From positions 27,455,666 to 27,519,665 of the forward strand of contig NC_092579.1 of the NCBI RefSeq assembly GCF_037975245.1: DNA of 64,000 nt, read 5' to 3'. A program made the translations under genes and the position numbers. Of this stretch, positions 1 to 13,900 are shown in pieces; the stretch's first letter is position 1; every line of letters begins with the position of its first letter. This stretch comes from Apostichopus japonicus. Lineage: Eukaryota; Echinodermata; Holothuroidea; Aspidochirotida; Stichopodidae. The notes beneath the pieces are model-generated. The model ran no database searches. It was not told the origin of the DNA and worked only from the letters and a program-made list of their open reading frames with translations.

Positions 1-138
1 ATGTTAATGATATACAATATGGCCGCTGTGGATATGAACCACTATTTTACAAACTTTCTTGGAGAGTTCTTATCGAGCTCTGAAGGTATACATGAGCACC
101 AAAGAGAATCCCTCGCCAGAAACTTCAAGAAAGATGAC
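1..138 (+). CDS. Penultimate coding exon of an unidentified plus-strand gene (partial)
   Basis: All 46 codons are open from the first base and end at a good donor (GAC then GTAAGT). There is no obvious acceptor inside, so the exon probably continues upstream of the window. It contains NHYFTNFLGEFLSSSEG and ends ARNFKKDD, a soluble, helical, charged stretch. It joins in phase 0 to the exon at 1015. I do not recognise the family; the piece looks like the C-terminal part of a larger cytosolic protein. Confidence 0.6.
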
Positions 139-1014
139 GTAAGTAATGCTTTAATAATACTAGACTACAGACACAAATAAAGCTCACACATATGTTTGTC
201 TATATATCTATAATCTGGTCTTGATATTGTCTGTACCTTTCTGGTGTAACAGTTACCCATGGATCAGTGGCATGCACACAAAGAGGAGGGGGGGGGGTGG
301 GGAGGATGCATCAGAATGAACCATTTCACATCTAAACTTTGATTTAGTTCTGGGGCAGGACCCCCCAGACCATGGGGTCAACTTCAAATCACTTCTTCAT
401 CAGATCCTTCACGCCTTTCTGGCCCTTCCCCGCCTTTGAAAATCCTGCCCACACCTCTGCCCTGGATAGTATACCAATTAGGGTGGAGTGAAGAAATGTT
501 TAGTACCAGTAGGAGGAAGGGTGGCCACTGACGTGACATCAACATGGACGACATGTCCAGAAGTGTCCAGAGTGAGATTGTTCTATGGGGACAATTACAT
601 GACTGACCTAAGAACCCCCTCTTCACTCAAGTTAGCTTTAATGCCCAGATGTTTGCAAGGGAACAATTAAAGAACACATTACCGGTGGGTTGATGAGTTA
701 CACCGAGATACCTTGTTTTTCATGCCAAATGTTGGTATAAAAGTATTAAACACCTACCATACCAGTTAGGAGTGCTAATAATTATATCATTGAATGTACC
801 AGTTAAAGGTGACGTTAAATATTTAAAGGTAAAAATACTTTCTCCATCTACAAAACCTGTCAAAAGTATTTCAGGTAAATCTTGTATTTCTCTGAAAACA
901 AGATTGTATTCTCTGACAGTTGTGACTTCCAGCAGCCAAATATGCCAGGCTGTCTGAAAATGTCAAAATTCTTCTCAAAAATTAATTGAATTTTTCTGTT
1001 TTTTTTATTCTAAG

Positions 1015-1116
1015 GATTTGCCTACGTTCACCCATTGCCTTCAACGATTTGTCAACGACCTCCGATACTTCAGACTGTGCAACAATTCTCTACCAGAGGG
1101 GTCGATCAAGCTTTGA
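1015..1116 (+). CDS. Terminal coding exon of the same unidentified gene
   Basis: A T-rich tract ending in TTCTAAG precedes an open frame in phase 0, matching the phase of the exon ending at 138. It encodes 33 residues, starting DLPTFTHCLQRFVNDL and ending NSLPEGSIKL, then TGA at 1114-1116. The conserved-looking aromatic and leucine pattern and the clean phase match argue for a real last exon. Function unknown. Confidence 0.6.
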   Translation, partial: DLPTFTHCLQRFVNDLRYFRLCNNSLPEGSIKL

Positions 1117-4100
1117 TGGTAAATCAAGTCCGGTGTATAATTCATTTTCCTTCATTCAGGGATTTCTGTTTTGCGTCAGCCAAAGGTCTATTGTATTAAA
1201 TATATTCTAGCATGTGCCTTGTAGTGTCGCAGAATTGAGGAAATTACATTTAATGTTAACATTAGTAAGATGTTAATATGTGAAGTTCATTGATAGCATC
1301 TCAGTCTAAATGGACTTTTAATATTCTGAGATGGTAAGATAAAATTAGAATCAAAGCTTAATTCGAAGTCATTGGATCGTATCAACTTCTTACTCAGAAA
1401 GACGTCATGGATTGCATTGATGATCTTCAGAGATGAAGAAAGGTCCCCCCCTTACCTCTACTCTACCCCCAAAACACAAGAAATAGTAGGCTTAAGTGGC
1501 ACTCTTCGTGTCTAGAAGGCTAAGCCAATATCAATGCAGTGCTTAAATTTATCCCAGTCCGTGTGGACTTTCTAATGTCCCTTCATTGAAGCTTTTGAGC
1601 TACAATTTTCACAACTGAATCTCATAATTGATAAAGCCTGCTGGGAAGTAGCCCTGACTGGTTTCTAGGACAGTTCGTACCATCAACACTTCTATCATTC
1701 ACTATCTAGAATTGTTTCTTTTTCACAACTGTTCATCTCTCTTGCTGTTTCACCAATGCAATCATCTCCCAATTGTCAGAGAATAGTTGGTCAGTTTATC
1801 CAAGCATACAGTAACCTATCAGTGTAGTTTTGTATTATACCAATATTGAGAGAGTGTTTTATACTTTAAAGAGTCTTTACGTTATGGGACAAATCACTAA
1901 GAATCATTTTTACAGCTGTCTTGAAAGGGGTTACACTCCAGCAGTTTATAACAAATAAAGTTGTACAAGTACATATGAAAGTAGACGTACGCTGGAGGTT
2001 TTGATGTCACATGTACCTGGTGTCCGAGACTTCATACAGCTAATGCAGTTCTATGACAGTTATGTGTCCTCAAAATAAAAAAGGATGTAAAATGGTTCTG
2101 GTTTATAAAGGTTACTATTTGTGTTCCGGTAAGGAATTTTTGGCGATTTTATTTTAAGTTTATGGAGGGTTTCCCAAAACAAGGTTATCAAAAACGAACA
2201 TTTTTATTCGTAAATATTATTCATCTTTTTTATTCTAGTCATCCCATCAAGTAATCACACTAATTGTTATGCTATATCAGTGATCAATGGCCAAAGATAG
2301 AAGAATAAAAGTGTAAAAGATAAAAAATGCTGAAGCACAAGAAACCTTAACATATAACAAAAAACAGGTTATTTATTTTAAATTTGGATCAACTACCATT
2401 CTCAATTAAAATTGAAGGTCTTGAAATAGTTAGAAATTATTACGATAAAGATGTACTAGGTAAACAGAATTGTCTGCTGTTGTTACAGAAAAGTTTTTGA
2501 AACATCAGCAAAAGTTGTTATTTTATTTATTTACTTTTTTTTATATTTATTTATAAAGGGGAAGGGGAGGGGTTCTGTTATCTAATCATTTTTTTCATCA
2601 TTGTAGCCTCCCCTCCTAACTCCCCCATCATACACAATCTTGACAGTAATTTCAGTGTATGTATATGCCCACTCAGCTTTGCAATGTGCAAAGTTAGCGT
2701 GAATTTACATTCCATATCGAGCTTGCTCAAGTCATTTCATAACAATTTTCAATGTGAAGAGTATATTAGGAAACACCATTAGACGTTACATCAATTAGGA
2801 TGGATGTTGAACTCTAGGTTTCCAGCAAATATATCTGTTCCCCCTGTCTCTCCCCAACCCCCCCCTCCATGAAACATGCTACATTAAGTCTGTGGGGTGC
2901 CATCTTTCCTGTCTATATTAATAATCTCTTTTTGACAAACATGACCGATGTAGAAATAAGAGTTTCGGAAAATGATGTTAAGATCACAAAGTCCAATAGT
3001 CTACGTCATATCATTCATACCTATACATACTTCTCCAATACTCTTGCCATCTTTCTTACAATAATATTCAACTCAGCCTAATTAATCAGCATCGACAAAA
3101 TGGAAATAAATGATAAAAAAAGAAAAAAAAGTTAAAATATAGTTAACAACTTAATATCATAGCTTCAAATTTTTCCTCTCGCATTCATTGTACATTGTTG
3201 ATCTCGCAGGTTAAGGCAGTTAGAATTAGGACAGGATGAACACAAAAGTCCAAATCAAATTTGTATTGTTAAATGTTCTCCATGTCAAAGGCGAGACCAA
3301 ACTTGAATGGAACCACTGCGATTATATACAATATAGTATACATATACGGTAATTTACAACATGTTGTTACTAGAGCTTCACGCCTGCACGGCCATCATCA
3401 GACGTGAAACCCGAGTAACAAAACAACATGCTGTAAATTACCGTATAGGTATACTATGTTTTATTATTTGCTCTACATCTACGTACTGAGCGCTCCTGCA
3501 GCAGGAAGTGAACAATGGAATCTTTATTACATATATATCTATATATATCTTTATATATATTCAGTGTATACTCTGAAGTAGCTGTGCAACACTACTGTAT
3601 AACAATTGGTGTTAACTTTAATATGGTTCAGATCTCCAGATTAAAGCATAAAATCCAGAGGATTTAATGTTCCTCCTAAACCGGCCGTTAGTAAGCCTGA
3701 AATCATCTGAGATTAACCTTCTGTATTATTGTAGTCTCTAGCTATGAACAGTCAACAGAAACTTAAGTTTCATGTTTTATAATCAAGGATGCGGCCTGGA
3801 CAAGTTTAGCGCTGGTCCTTTATGATATAATATTGTCCTATTTTTATTCCGATGTGTCTTTTAAACTGGCAACAATTACCACCCAAGTGATGGAATATCA
3901 GTACTGGTTGAAGGAATCAGGGAATGCTGGCCTGAAAGAAACCAATCTCTGATTGGTGTCGGTGGTTAAGACTGACTGCAGGTTGATGCCGCCACCGTCG
4001 ACCAGCGTGGTTATATAACTCATTATGTTCGTAAAATAGGACTTTGATAGAGCTTAATACCTGTGTCTACAGTATTTAACACTGAAACTGATCATAGTTA

Positions 4101-7100
4101 ATTATATTGTTAGCATATCAGGTTAAGGGAAAGATTTCATGATGTATAGAATGGATTTATTGCAAAATATTGGACTGTTGCCTGGTTTACCCAGACAGTT
4201 GACTTTTTGCAAATTCAGCTGTATTTTTTTCAGCAAAGTTAAAAAATGTGTTAAACAATATGATTTGAGGATGCCTGAAGAACAGGTGCTAAAGAAAACC
4301 ATAGGTGACAATCGTATTCATATGTAAACAAATACTGTTCACTTTTTGAATATTTATTGCAGGCTAAGTGAGACCTGCCCTAAAATGCAGTATATATTGA
4401 ACCCTCGCTCATCTCTACCAACAATCCAAACCTTATACTGTCAAGGAACCCTACAGTGAGAGCTTGACACAACAGTTATCTTCAATGGTTTCCATTTTCC
4501 AGGTTTAGAACCTCTCCCATCCCCTTCCATCCTTTCTCAACTCCCCACCCCTCCTCTCCTTCCTGCCCCCATCTATTTTCTTACAAGTACATCCCCAATC
4601 CCGTTCCCCAATGTTTACATAATTAATACAACTTTATGTAGTTCCTATCTATGAGTATCCTCTCGAGAATAAGTGTACAAATGATGGCTTTACATCATCG
4701 TCTTCGAGAAACATCATAATTGATATCAGTTTGATTTATTTATAAACAAAATTTCCTTTATGTCTGTGCAAGTTGCTGAAAATTTATATGTATGTTATTA
4801 AAGTTTGCATTTTTTTCCATCTTTTTTTTTTTTTTCAAAAGAAAATGACTTCTTGAAATGTGGACTATGAGCAGTTTGTATATTATACTGTAAGAAAATG
4901 TGCATAATTATGGACTCTGTATGCAAAAATAGGCTGTTATTGTGCTTAACTCATACCATATAAACGCAAATGTTACAGTACTTTCAAATAAAAAGGACTG
5001 AAAGAGATTTCTGTTTGTATTTTTCATTTTAATTCTCAGAATTTGAAGCTTGACTTTTAATGTGGAGATAATGTTCACTATCTTTTCAAAAGTCTAAGAT
5101 GTATTATCAAATCTTTGTAGAGTCCCATCGACTTTGGTACTCTTTTAGGTACCGCAATTGTGAGAGGAGCTGTGCGTACAAGCCAAACAGTACAGTATTA
5201 TGCCCAGTACTAGCCCACCTCCTGGCTTCGTCGATAGCCCGCCCTCTGGCGCCCCTCTACACACTTAGGAGCAATCTTGAAACTAGTTGACTGATCTCCT
5301 GTTGTAGTGGCTGTTTCTGTAAAACCTAAAAGTCACTTCTAAGACTTGAAAAGACAGACAATTGGCTCTATATAAAAAGCTGAAATAGGAAACGATAGTA
5401 AACACAGCTAGTGTATAGGGGTGTTCACTGGTTACTACAGTATTAATCTTGCTTTATCCCAAAAGTTCTTCTCTCTTTGGCAAATAGAACCGTTGTGATA
5501 CTTTGTATCGGTATTGACAAATCCACACAGTGCTACAACTCAATAGACTCTCAAATAGGAATTGAAATGTATACAAAAAATATCAATTAAAAATACCGCC
5601 ACTGCTGCTTATATTTCATGTTAGCGAGTTGAGTCATTTGAGGACGAATAATCGCAAATTGTTGTGCAAATGCACCATACATCTTAAACTTTTATCCACG
5701 GCGACATCTGCGACTCTGTTTACTAGGAGGACACCATCATATTCATCAGTTCTCCCAGCATGCTTTGTAATGATTTATCCTGTTGCGTTAGATCTGCTGG
5801 GATAACCATCTCATTTACAGGTCTGTGTAGAATCAAGTCAAGGGTGACAAACCACTTGGGTCAAGGTAACCCAAACAAAGAAAGTAAAATTAACTCTCAA
5901 CCATTAAATGTATATGTGTACTTCAGAGTTGATGGTATGAAACAACAACAATATTGTAACAACAATAATGAAGTAACAAAATAGAGTAAACTTATACACT
6001 GCAGAAGAGAGTATTTCAGCAAAGAACAATTATACATGGTCAAAGGAAGATAGAGTGTGGCAGGGGGGGGGGGGGGTGGGGAGGATGGGCAATTCCCCAC
6101 CCGTCCCATAATTGCTTAAATCCATTCTCAGATTAGAGCTTATCTTCTTACACCATAATGGAATATTTGTGGCAATATATCACAAGTATCTGTTTGTGGA
6201 CAAAAGTTAATATGAATCAATGTCAATTTAGTTTTTTTAAAGAAAATTACATTTATTGAAGAGATAAACTTGTTCTTTTCCATTCAAAATAAAGGAAAAC
6301 TGACCGATAAAAGCTAGGAATGGCAAACTTTATAAATATATTTATATAAATATGTATATATTTATATATTTTCTCAGTTGAATAAAAATTCTCTTGACAG
6401 TATTATACTTCTTTTAATATGAAATTTACAACTCAAAAGAGTGTATAAGCCATCTGTCATACGGTGATAAGGAAATTTTAATCTTACTTACATAAGTATT
6501 AGAAGCTTATTAAGTTAATGGAGATTATAAGTCTCCTTAGGTTTATATCAGACTTTCCTTGTTTTCATTTGGGATTTCTCAGCAGGGCATAATAGTAGTT
6601 ACCTGATTTACATGCAGTTACACAGCATACCTACTTGGTATTGTATAAAACAAAGAACTCACTGGACATAATGAAAGTCATTTACTCATTGGTATGCTGG
6701 GTATTTCTGGAAGTTTATGAATAACTGGAACATAGTAGTATTGATGTCTCTGGCAGTTTGCAAATAATGTAGGTTACTTTGCTTTTGGTCCTTCAAGGAG
6801 ACTGAGAAGTTCATATGGAAGCTGTTTGGGGCTATAGGTTAATTTGGAAAGCTAAAAGTTTAAATTATAACAAGTGAGGGCATCATTCCACTAAGTAGTT
6901 TTCTTGCTGAAGTTTCTACTTTATTTGGAGAAGTTTCTGGCAAACAACCCACATGGATGGTCATCAAGTCTACATCGACATATGCAAATGAGCCATTACT
7001 GAATGGTAAGAATTCTGATTTATTTTTATGTGTAAATAAAATGAATTTGTGTCAAGTAATTGTTGTATCCCACTCTGATGAAAACAGATAGAATATTTCC

Positions 7101-7238
7101 TCTATTCTGTGTTATGTCATAAAGTAATCATTTTCTCGAAGATAGAAATGTATTTTTTGAGAATGTAGCAAAATGTTTTAAGTTACCTAGGATATTTGCA
7201 AAATGCAAGAGACAATACCTTTAAAGATATATATCTAG
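1117..7238. other. 3' UTR and intergenic sequence between convergent genes
   Basis: I see no convincing coding exon here. AATAAA at 1954-1959 on the plus strand is a candidate polyadenylation signal for the plus-strand gene, with others further on. TTTATT at 7019-7024 would serve the minus-strand gene. The stretch also holds a long foldback at 3333-3458, (TA)-rich microsatellites near 3530-3570 and 6335-6370, and a G-run near 6063-6080. Open frames at 4139-4327 and 5099-5290 have no family features I recognise. Confidence 0.5.
3333..3458. repeat. Long foldback (inverted repeat) with hammerhead-like centre
   Basis: Outer arms at about 3333-3367 and 3421-3458 are inverted copies with only a few differences (ATAGTATAC..ATACGGTAATTTAC and its complement). 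The pairing continues inward. Read on the minus strand, the centre contains CTGATGATGG, then GCC/GGC able to pair, then GTGAAGC. This resembles, but does not match exactly, the CTGATGA...CGAAAC core of the hammerhead ribozymes carried by Penelope-like retroelements. Confidence 0.6.
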
Positions 7239-7600
7239 CAGTGGCGTAGGAAGGTACTTTTGTGTGGGGGGCTGAAGACTGATGGCCGGCATGGGGTCGG
7301 GTCTAAGGGGAGGGGGTGTCCCCCTCCCCATTGGAATTTTTTGCATTTCCAGGTGGCCTCAGATGCAATTTGGTGCAATATAGCACACTTCAACACCTAC
7401 TCCATTTTGTAAACTTAATTTTGTATTTTCACCTGGCCTTAGATGCTATTTGGTGCTCCAAATGAGATTTTTTTCTCATTTGGAAATGAAAAAGGGGTTT
7501 TCTGACTTGCGAAGCGGGAGGCGGAATGATACTTCCGCCCCTCCACATTTTTCACTGGGGGGCTGGCGCCCCCCCAGCCCCCCCGGTTCCTACGCCCTTG
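7239..7600. mobile_element. hAT-like MITE, intact ends and 8-bp target duplication
   Basis: The 362-bp element starts CAGTGGCGTAGGAAGG. Its right end, read inward on the other strand, is CAAGGGCGTAGGAACC. It is flanked by a perfect 8-bp direct repeat ATATCTAG at 7231-7238 and 7601-7608. CA(G/A)-initial inverted repeats with an 8-bp duplication are the hAT signature. There is no transposase. The interior has the phrase GGGGAGGGGGTGTCCCCCTCCCC, here broken as G-rich and C-rich halves, which recurs in the other MITEs of this window. Confidence 0.85.
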
Positions 7601-7706
7601 ATATCTAGCTAATGTCCAGTTAATAGTTATGTTAAACCAGGTAAGCAAATGTTACCAATATCAGGACCAAATAAAGCTAGGACAGTCTAAAATAGCCTAA
7701 GGAGAC

Positions 7707-7967
7707 TTATAACTTAATTAGGTTCAAAAACTTATAAAGGGAATGTTTAAATTTCGATACCACCCTTTGACACCATCTATGAGTTTTCTTAATCATTTTT
7801 ATCTTATTCCTAATTGATGATATGATTTTACATGATATTAAAGGATACAACATTTCCACTGGTGTTATTTCTGTGGAAGCAACTGTGGTGATGGTCGCTG
7901 AAAGTCCTTCTAACCACTGCTTGGTAGTATCCACAAACTTCTGGTTGGAGTTTAATTGATTCCATTT
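7707..7967 (-). CDS. Exon 32, terminal exon of the large helical-repeat gene
   Basis: The acceptor is TTATTCTTACAG. It encodes 86 residues starting KWNQLNSNQKFVDTTKQWLE and ending in a basic tail, then TAA. The hAT-like MITE at 7239-7600 lies about 100 bp past the stop, so it is probably inside the 3' UTR. The last 30 or so residues are lysine-rich and could be intron read-through if an unrecognised donor exists. Confidence 0.65.
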   Translation of the reverse strand, partial: KWNQLNSNQKFVDTTKQWLEGLSATITTVASTEITPVEMLYPLISCKIISSIRNKIKMIKKTHRWCQRVVSKFKHSLYKFLNLIKL

Positions 7968-10900
7968 CTGTAAGAATAACATTAACTGTTGTGAACAGAC
8001 TTGAAGGTCAGGGATGCATCTAGTTTGAAGTAAATGAAGGAAATAAAGGGGTGGGGGCCTGGGGGGAGAGATTCAGAACAACATGAGTATTCTTACATGT
8101 ACAAATGTATGTATGTATGTATGTATTTTAGAGAACTCGCAAAGAAGCCTCATTGGCTTATCTAAGCCGCAAGCTGACCAAAGTCAGTCTCTTACATTCA
8201 TATTTAACATCCATGATTATGAATGTAGACTTTGAAAGCAACAAAGTTGTCACTGGATGCAACTATCAAAGGCCCAAGAAAGGTACGATATTTTTAAAAT
8301 AATAGCAGGCCCTCCTTGTCCTGGAAGTGCTCAATCAGTTGTTAGGAGGGAAATGTAAAATGGTAAGGGATTGTAGGTAGCCCATAGTAATTATACTGGG
8401 GAGACAAATTGTCAGACTATGAAAAACTGATTTAAAAGAGTACGGTAGTGGGATTCTTTCTTGTAACTCAGTTAATGTTTGAGGTCTCCACCCCCTACCC
8501 CCTCCCATCTTTGCTCTGGCATTATTTTGCAAACACTTACTCGATGAAGAAGTAAGAGCAAAGATGCCAGCATCCTGTGATCTACCGTAGCTGTGTCTTG
8601 TTTCATCGCCGTGGCGATCAGCGACTCAAGTTTCTTATGAGATACCAATGTTGGAAACTGAAACAAAAAGAATAGTAAATAATGAGTTTATTACCAAAGA
8701 CATTGATGGGTGGTTTTATATCAAGGGGAGATTGGGGGGTAGGGGAGGGGGGGGGGGAGTTGGGCACATGGTCTACCATCTTTTGGCACCTGCTGATTAT
8801 GCCAAGAAGTAGTAGAGAGTTTGTAGCTAAGAATGAACCTACCAATGGAATTAACTTGAAGAGCCAAGAGGAGGGGCAGGTGTCCCCATAGAAGTCTACA
8901 CAGCTGTTAATGAGAAATTCATTCCATGGCTGCTGTGCAAGATGATCAGCTGAAAGAAAACGAGTAAAGGGTGTGAAATCATCAAAGGAAATGTTGCTTG
9001 AACTGGTGGCATTACTACACTGGGGTCCACTTGGTATACTAGGTTTGGTGGCTGTACCTTGACTAGCAGCCACCAGCAACAAACGGTTAACAGAGATTCC
9101 CTTTAAACTAAGGTTAAACAGCTGTTCTTTGACCAGCAATTACCAGCAACGAACGGTTAACAGAGATTCCCTTTAAACTTAGGTTAGACAGCTGTTCTTT
9201 GACTAGCAACCATCAGCAACGAACGGTTAACAGAGATTCCTTTTAAACTGAGTTTAGACAGAAATAAACTCAGTTACTTGTCACAAAATTACCTTTAATA
9301 TAATTTACCAGTAAGAGTTCTATTTATCATTTTCACTGAAGAATGATAAAGAGCATTTTATGCGAGGTGCTTATAACATATGCAGCTAATAATATTAGTA
9401 GCTGAGGGCTGTGTATATGTGATAAAATTGATTAGGACACTGAATAAAAATGCAAATATATTAAGCACACAATCTTTGTATGCAAATTGTCATGGATAGT
9501 CTGCCTGGGTATGTGGTCTAATTCTGTCCAACACCCCCCATCCCTATGTAGATATCATTTAGAGGCACCCCCTGCCACCTTCATACCTGCTTAGAGACCA
9601 GTATTGCCAAAACACCATACTGCCATTAATACCAAATCTTGAGGATCAGGTATGTTGGTTGACAGAAGTTTGCTCATTTGAGTAATCTCTGTCACCCAAA
9701 TTAAGTTCAATGGCAGTTTTTTCAACCCTGTCTATGCATCAGCTCCCATTTCTTTTCTCTTCTCATCACTGTCTCTGCTAAAACAACTGATTGACAATAT
9801 CTGTTACCATATGTTGTGAATGATAGTAGCAAGGAATGTTTAGTGGAAGAAAAGAAGCATGCTGCCCTCACTTTACAAAGTGGTTTCAGATACATTGCCA
9901 GTTCAGTGTTACAATTAGATATTACACAATATGTGTTTCCTTTGCTTAATTTCATGTGTAGCTGCTTGAAAGGAAATGTTTCTGATAAAAATATTGCTTG
10001 CATAAGATAACCCAAACAGACCACACTTTATAACAGATACACATGTATTTTAGAACATGCTGGTTTTTCTGCATTTGCACCCCCAAGAAAGCTCACGGAA
10101 TATCATGATTTAGAGATTCTCCATTTTTGTTCAAGCCTAAGCAAATAAATATTTTTACGTCAAACTTTGTAGGAATGTTCTTTTATATGATGGACACTGA
10201 GTATGATAGTGTTTCATACCTAACACTGTAGTACCCTATAATACCATGATTAAAGTGATTGAAGAAATCAAAGATTGTACTCACAGAGCTGTTTACTCCT
10301 TGGACGTATGTACCTGAGTAGCGATGATAAGCATTGCACACAGTTCCAGGAGAGAAAGTCACTTCCCTGCATGGATGTGTGGAGAACCAAAAACATTTCA
10401 TGGGTATGTTCTTCTGGAATACTCATTAATGTTATTGCTTAATACTATTTACATACAATAATACTAATGTATTACTACCATAAGGAAGAGCAGTCTTGGT
10501 GATTCGTATCACTGTTTATCTCCCACATATCTTTCAGCCTGTAAAGTGATATTCATCAAAGATGATTGTATTAGTACTTACAGTAGGATCATTTCTGGAA
10601 AACAAAGCCTCATAGCATTAAAGGACACATAGGAGAGTAACAAGAAAATCAAAGAGAAAACTCTAATTGTATAAGAATTTGATTTAAACCGTCCCAAACT
10701 CCCACGTATGACTTTAAGTTTTCATACACACCAACCAAAAAAATGGTGTCATAGACCAATTGTAAAAAGTTGAAAAAATGTCAAAAAGGAATCAAATTTC
10801 AAGCAAACAGTCCTTTCATTTAAGATCAATGAGTTGATAGTCTTATTCCCCTTTCGTCGGCACTACTATTTTATACTGCCCCTCCTCTACCCCTCTTCCA

Positions 10901-13900
10901 TCCCCTCCCATTCCGAGCCCCTTCCCCTCCCATTTTTCACACTGAATAACAAATCAAAAACTATTATTAAATTATTAAAATTATTAAATTCTACACACAA
11001 ATGCAGAAATTGTGAATTTCTTCCGGACAGCGACAAACTTGTTAGGGTTTATTCACCTGTAGGATTATGTTTTGTAGAAGGAAGAACAGACTACGGATGG
11101 TGGCAGCAGACAATTCCAAGCCGACATCTTCTCCCTGTCTGGACTGCGAATGTTCAGGTAAGAGTCGGACAATCTGGCTATCAAATCCCAAATCTAAAAG
11201 AGTGGTCAAGAACTGCAAGCAGACCACTAGATATAAAGATTATGAAAAAAATAGGGGGAAAAAATAGTAAAAATGAATATAAAATTGCCTTGAAAGAAGA
11301 GTTTTTATCTGGGAAGCAAAGCAACACATTGTTGCAAATAAAGACCTATAACTAAAAACTCATACCAAAGAATAGTGAACAGGATGTGAGGTGGGAGAGG
11401 GGGGGGGAGAGGTGTGGGATAGAGGGGGAGAAGTGGAATGGAGGGGAAGGGGAGATAGCAGAGGGGAGGGAGAAGAAAGAAATTTAGGATAGCTAACATG
11501 GTATCCTGAAGTCACTGTTCAAAACTTTCGTCACAGTTTTTAGCAGTTTTTTTAGTTTTGTTGCGAATCTCTCAAGTTTCATGAAAACCCAGAAGTAAAC
11601 AAAAATCTAATCAAAAATCTAACTATGTCAATTGGAATATATATCTCTGTGGTTGGTCACATTTTTGCCTTTGAGCTATGAATTTTGCTATCTACATCAG
11701 AATTGAAGACACAGGAAATAGAAAGAAGTACAACAGATATTTTGTTGCAGATGATTTCTGACCTTTGACACAGATGTCTTTGTCCATTAGTGAACCCAGG
11801 ATAAATTCCACCTCAAACTTCATGATATGACCAGGCTAAGAAGAGGAGAAAGACATATTTTGACAGTTTTTGCATGAGAACAGTAAAAGTCACATCCAAA
11901 ATCATGAACGACACTTGTCTGGCAAAAGCAATGATTAAGAGATTCACCGGAATTGGGTGGGCGGGTGTGCATGAGTGTGTGGGAAGTCACATCTCATGAT
12001 GCATGACACAACATAACATCATACATTTTCAAGTGGGTTTGGTGTGGTGGTAGTAGAGCAGCAGTCTTTTGTAATTAATTTCCAACCATAGATTTTCACC
12101 AGCCTGGAGAGTATTTCTGAGGTGACATGTATCAACGGTGGTGTACCTAGTAAATTGGTTGGAGCAAGGGGGGATGGGGGTAAGGGAAATTGGTCATTTT
12201 GACCACTGCAGGTGTGAGAATAATATAACTAATAATGATATTATATTCAAGAATGGGAGTTACCTTTAACTTGAAATCTGCGCAGGATTTCACCAAGAGT
12301 GCTACAACACAGAGGCTCTGATATCTAAGTTTCTTTGGAGCGCTGAAGATAACGTCAAGAGACTTCGATTTGCTCTCGGTGATCGTCCGATGAAGAAGGT
12401 TCAACAGAGGTTCGGAGGATATCATCATGGAGGTCGCTAGAGGGTACAAAAGCATGAAAGACTCAAAATATATGTGTATTAATCAATAATATATGTATGA
12501 AACATGGCCAAATATATCATCATATCTTACTTTAAACCTGCAGAAGTTTTGCATCGTTTTATTATCTAATTATGCAAATATGTGAACTATGCTAACAGAT
12601 TATGTCTTCCAGTGTCAATCAGTAGACCGTTATGCAATATGTTACCAGATTGTTGCTAAAATGAATACAATAAATAAAAAAAAATTAAAAAGGGAAAAAG
12701 TCCCAGCTAGATTTGCAACTTTGAAAAAAAAACAAAAAAAACAACAACAAAAAAACATGTACCTGAGAGAAGCATTCAAAACAGAGCAAAGTTCTGTTCC
12801 CTTCATCTATGTTTCATATTGATGTGTTTGCTCTAATTTATTTATATTTTGACAGTTGGGATCAGCAATTCATATTAATGAATATTAACAAAATTTACAA
12901 CTGCACAAGGCAACAACTTTCAGTCCTCTTTGTGACATTAATGTCTACAGTTTGCTAAAGAAGAAATTGTTGACACAAGATAAGTGTTTTCCAATCATTT
13001 TCATGTTTAAGTTGCCTATATTTATAGCCTGAATACTCTCATCAATTTATTCAAAAAAAATATTCAACACCTCTGAAAGGGTACTTAATCGAAGCATTTG
13101 CTTATTTGAGTACTTCTATTTAAGATAATTATTATCCCCCCCCCCGGGGGGGTTCAATCTTACACCGACCTCTGCTGTCTTGTGAGTTGAGGGCCTGGAG
13201 GAGAACTGACGAGATATAGTTCATAGTCGTAAGCATCTCCTCTGCAGATAGCCTAGACTCCCCCTCAACCACGGATAAGCTCATTAACTTCATAACTAAA
13301 GGAAATGAGAGAAAAAAGAGAAGAAAAAAAGGCAACCGTTATTTTGGTTGTGTCAGGTGAAAGCTGGAGGGAGATTTTTCTTGTGTATGAAGAGCAGTGA
13401 GCATGTTTGCAGAAAATTGAAAATGAGGTGAAATGATATTAGCAGCTGTGAGATGGCCATGAAACCTTTTTTTCCCCTTTTTCATTGCCGACAAAAAAAG
13501 AAGAAGAAGAAGATGGCATGTTTGAAATGTGAAGTGTGCATCAATGCAATCTCTGGGGCACTAGCCATGACTGTCCTTTGGGGATTTACATGTTAAGTAG
13601 TTTACTCTCTAAGTGAGAAACATTTGTCTAGACTCAATCATATTGAAATTGTATGCCCGGATTTTGAAATACATTTACCAGTACCTAACCAAGGCAAGGA
13701 AGTTATACAATGCTTAGAGGCCACAACGGTCATTCAGTATATGAAGATAGTGGGATGACATGCAGTTTACATTTCACATTGTGTGGCTATCAACGTATTT
13801 AGATCATTTTAAATTTATTATTATTATTTTAGAAATAAGACGACAATTTCAGATCAAGAAACTATGAATTACTCTTGGAAGGAAAAAAAACTGGCCCTAG

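Noticed and set aside
8950-9139. Long minus-strand open frame of 173 codons suggesting a bigger exon
   Set aside because: A strong acceptor (TCGTTTTCTTTCAG) lies inside it at 8950, and the extra part is made largely of a 70-bp tandem repeat.
10834-11355. 173-codon plus-strand open frame
   Set aside because: It lies opposite exon 28 and runs into low-complexity flanks; it looks like a shadow of the minus-strand exon.
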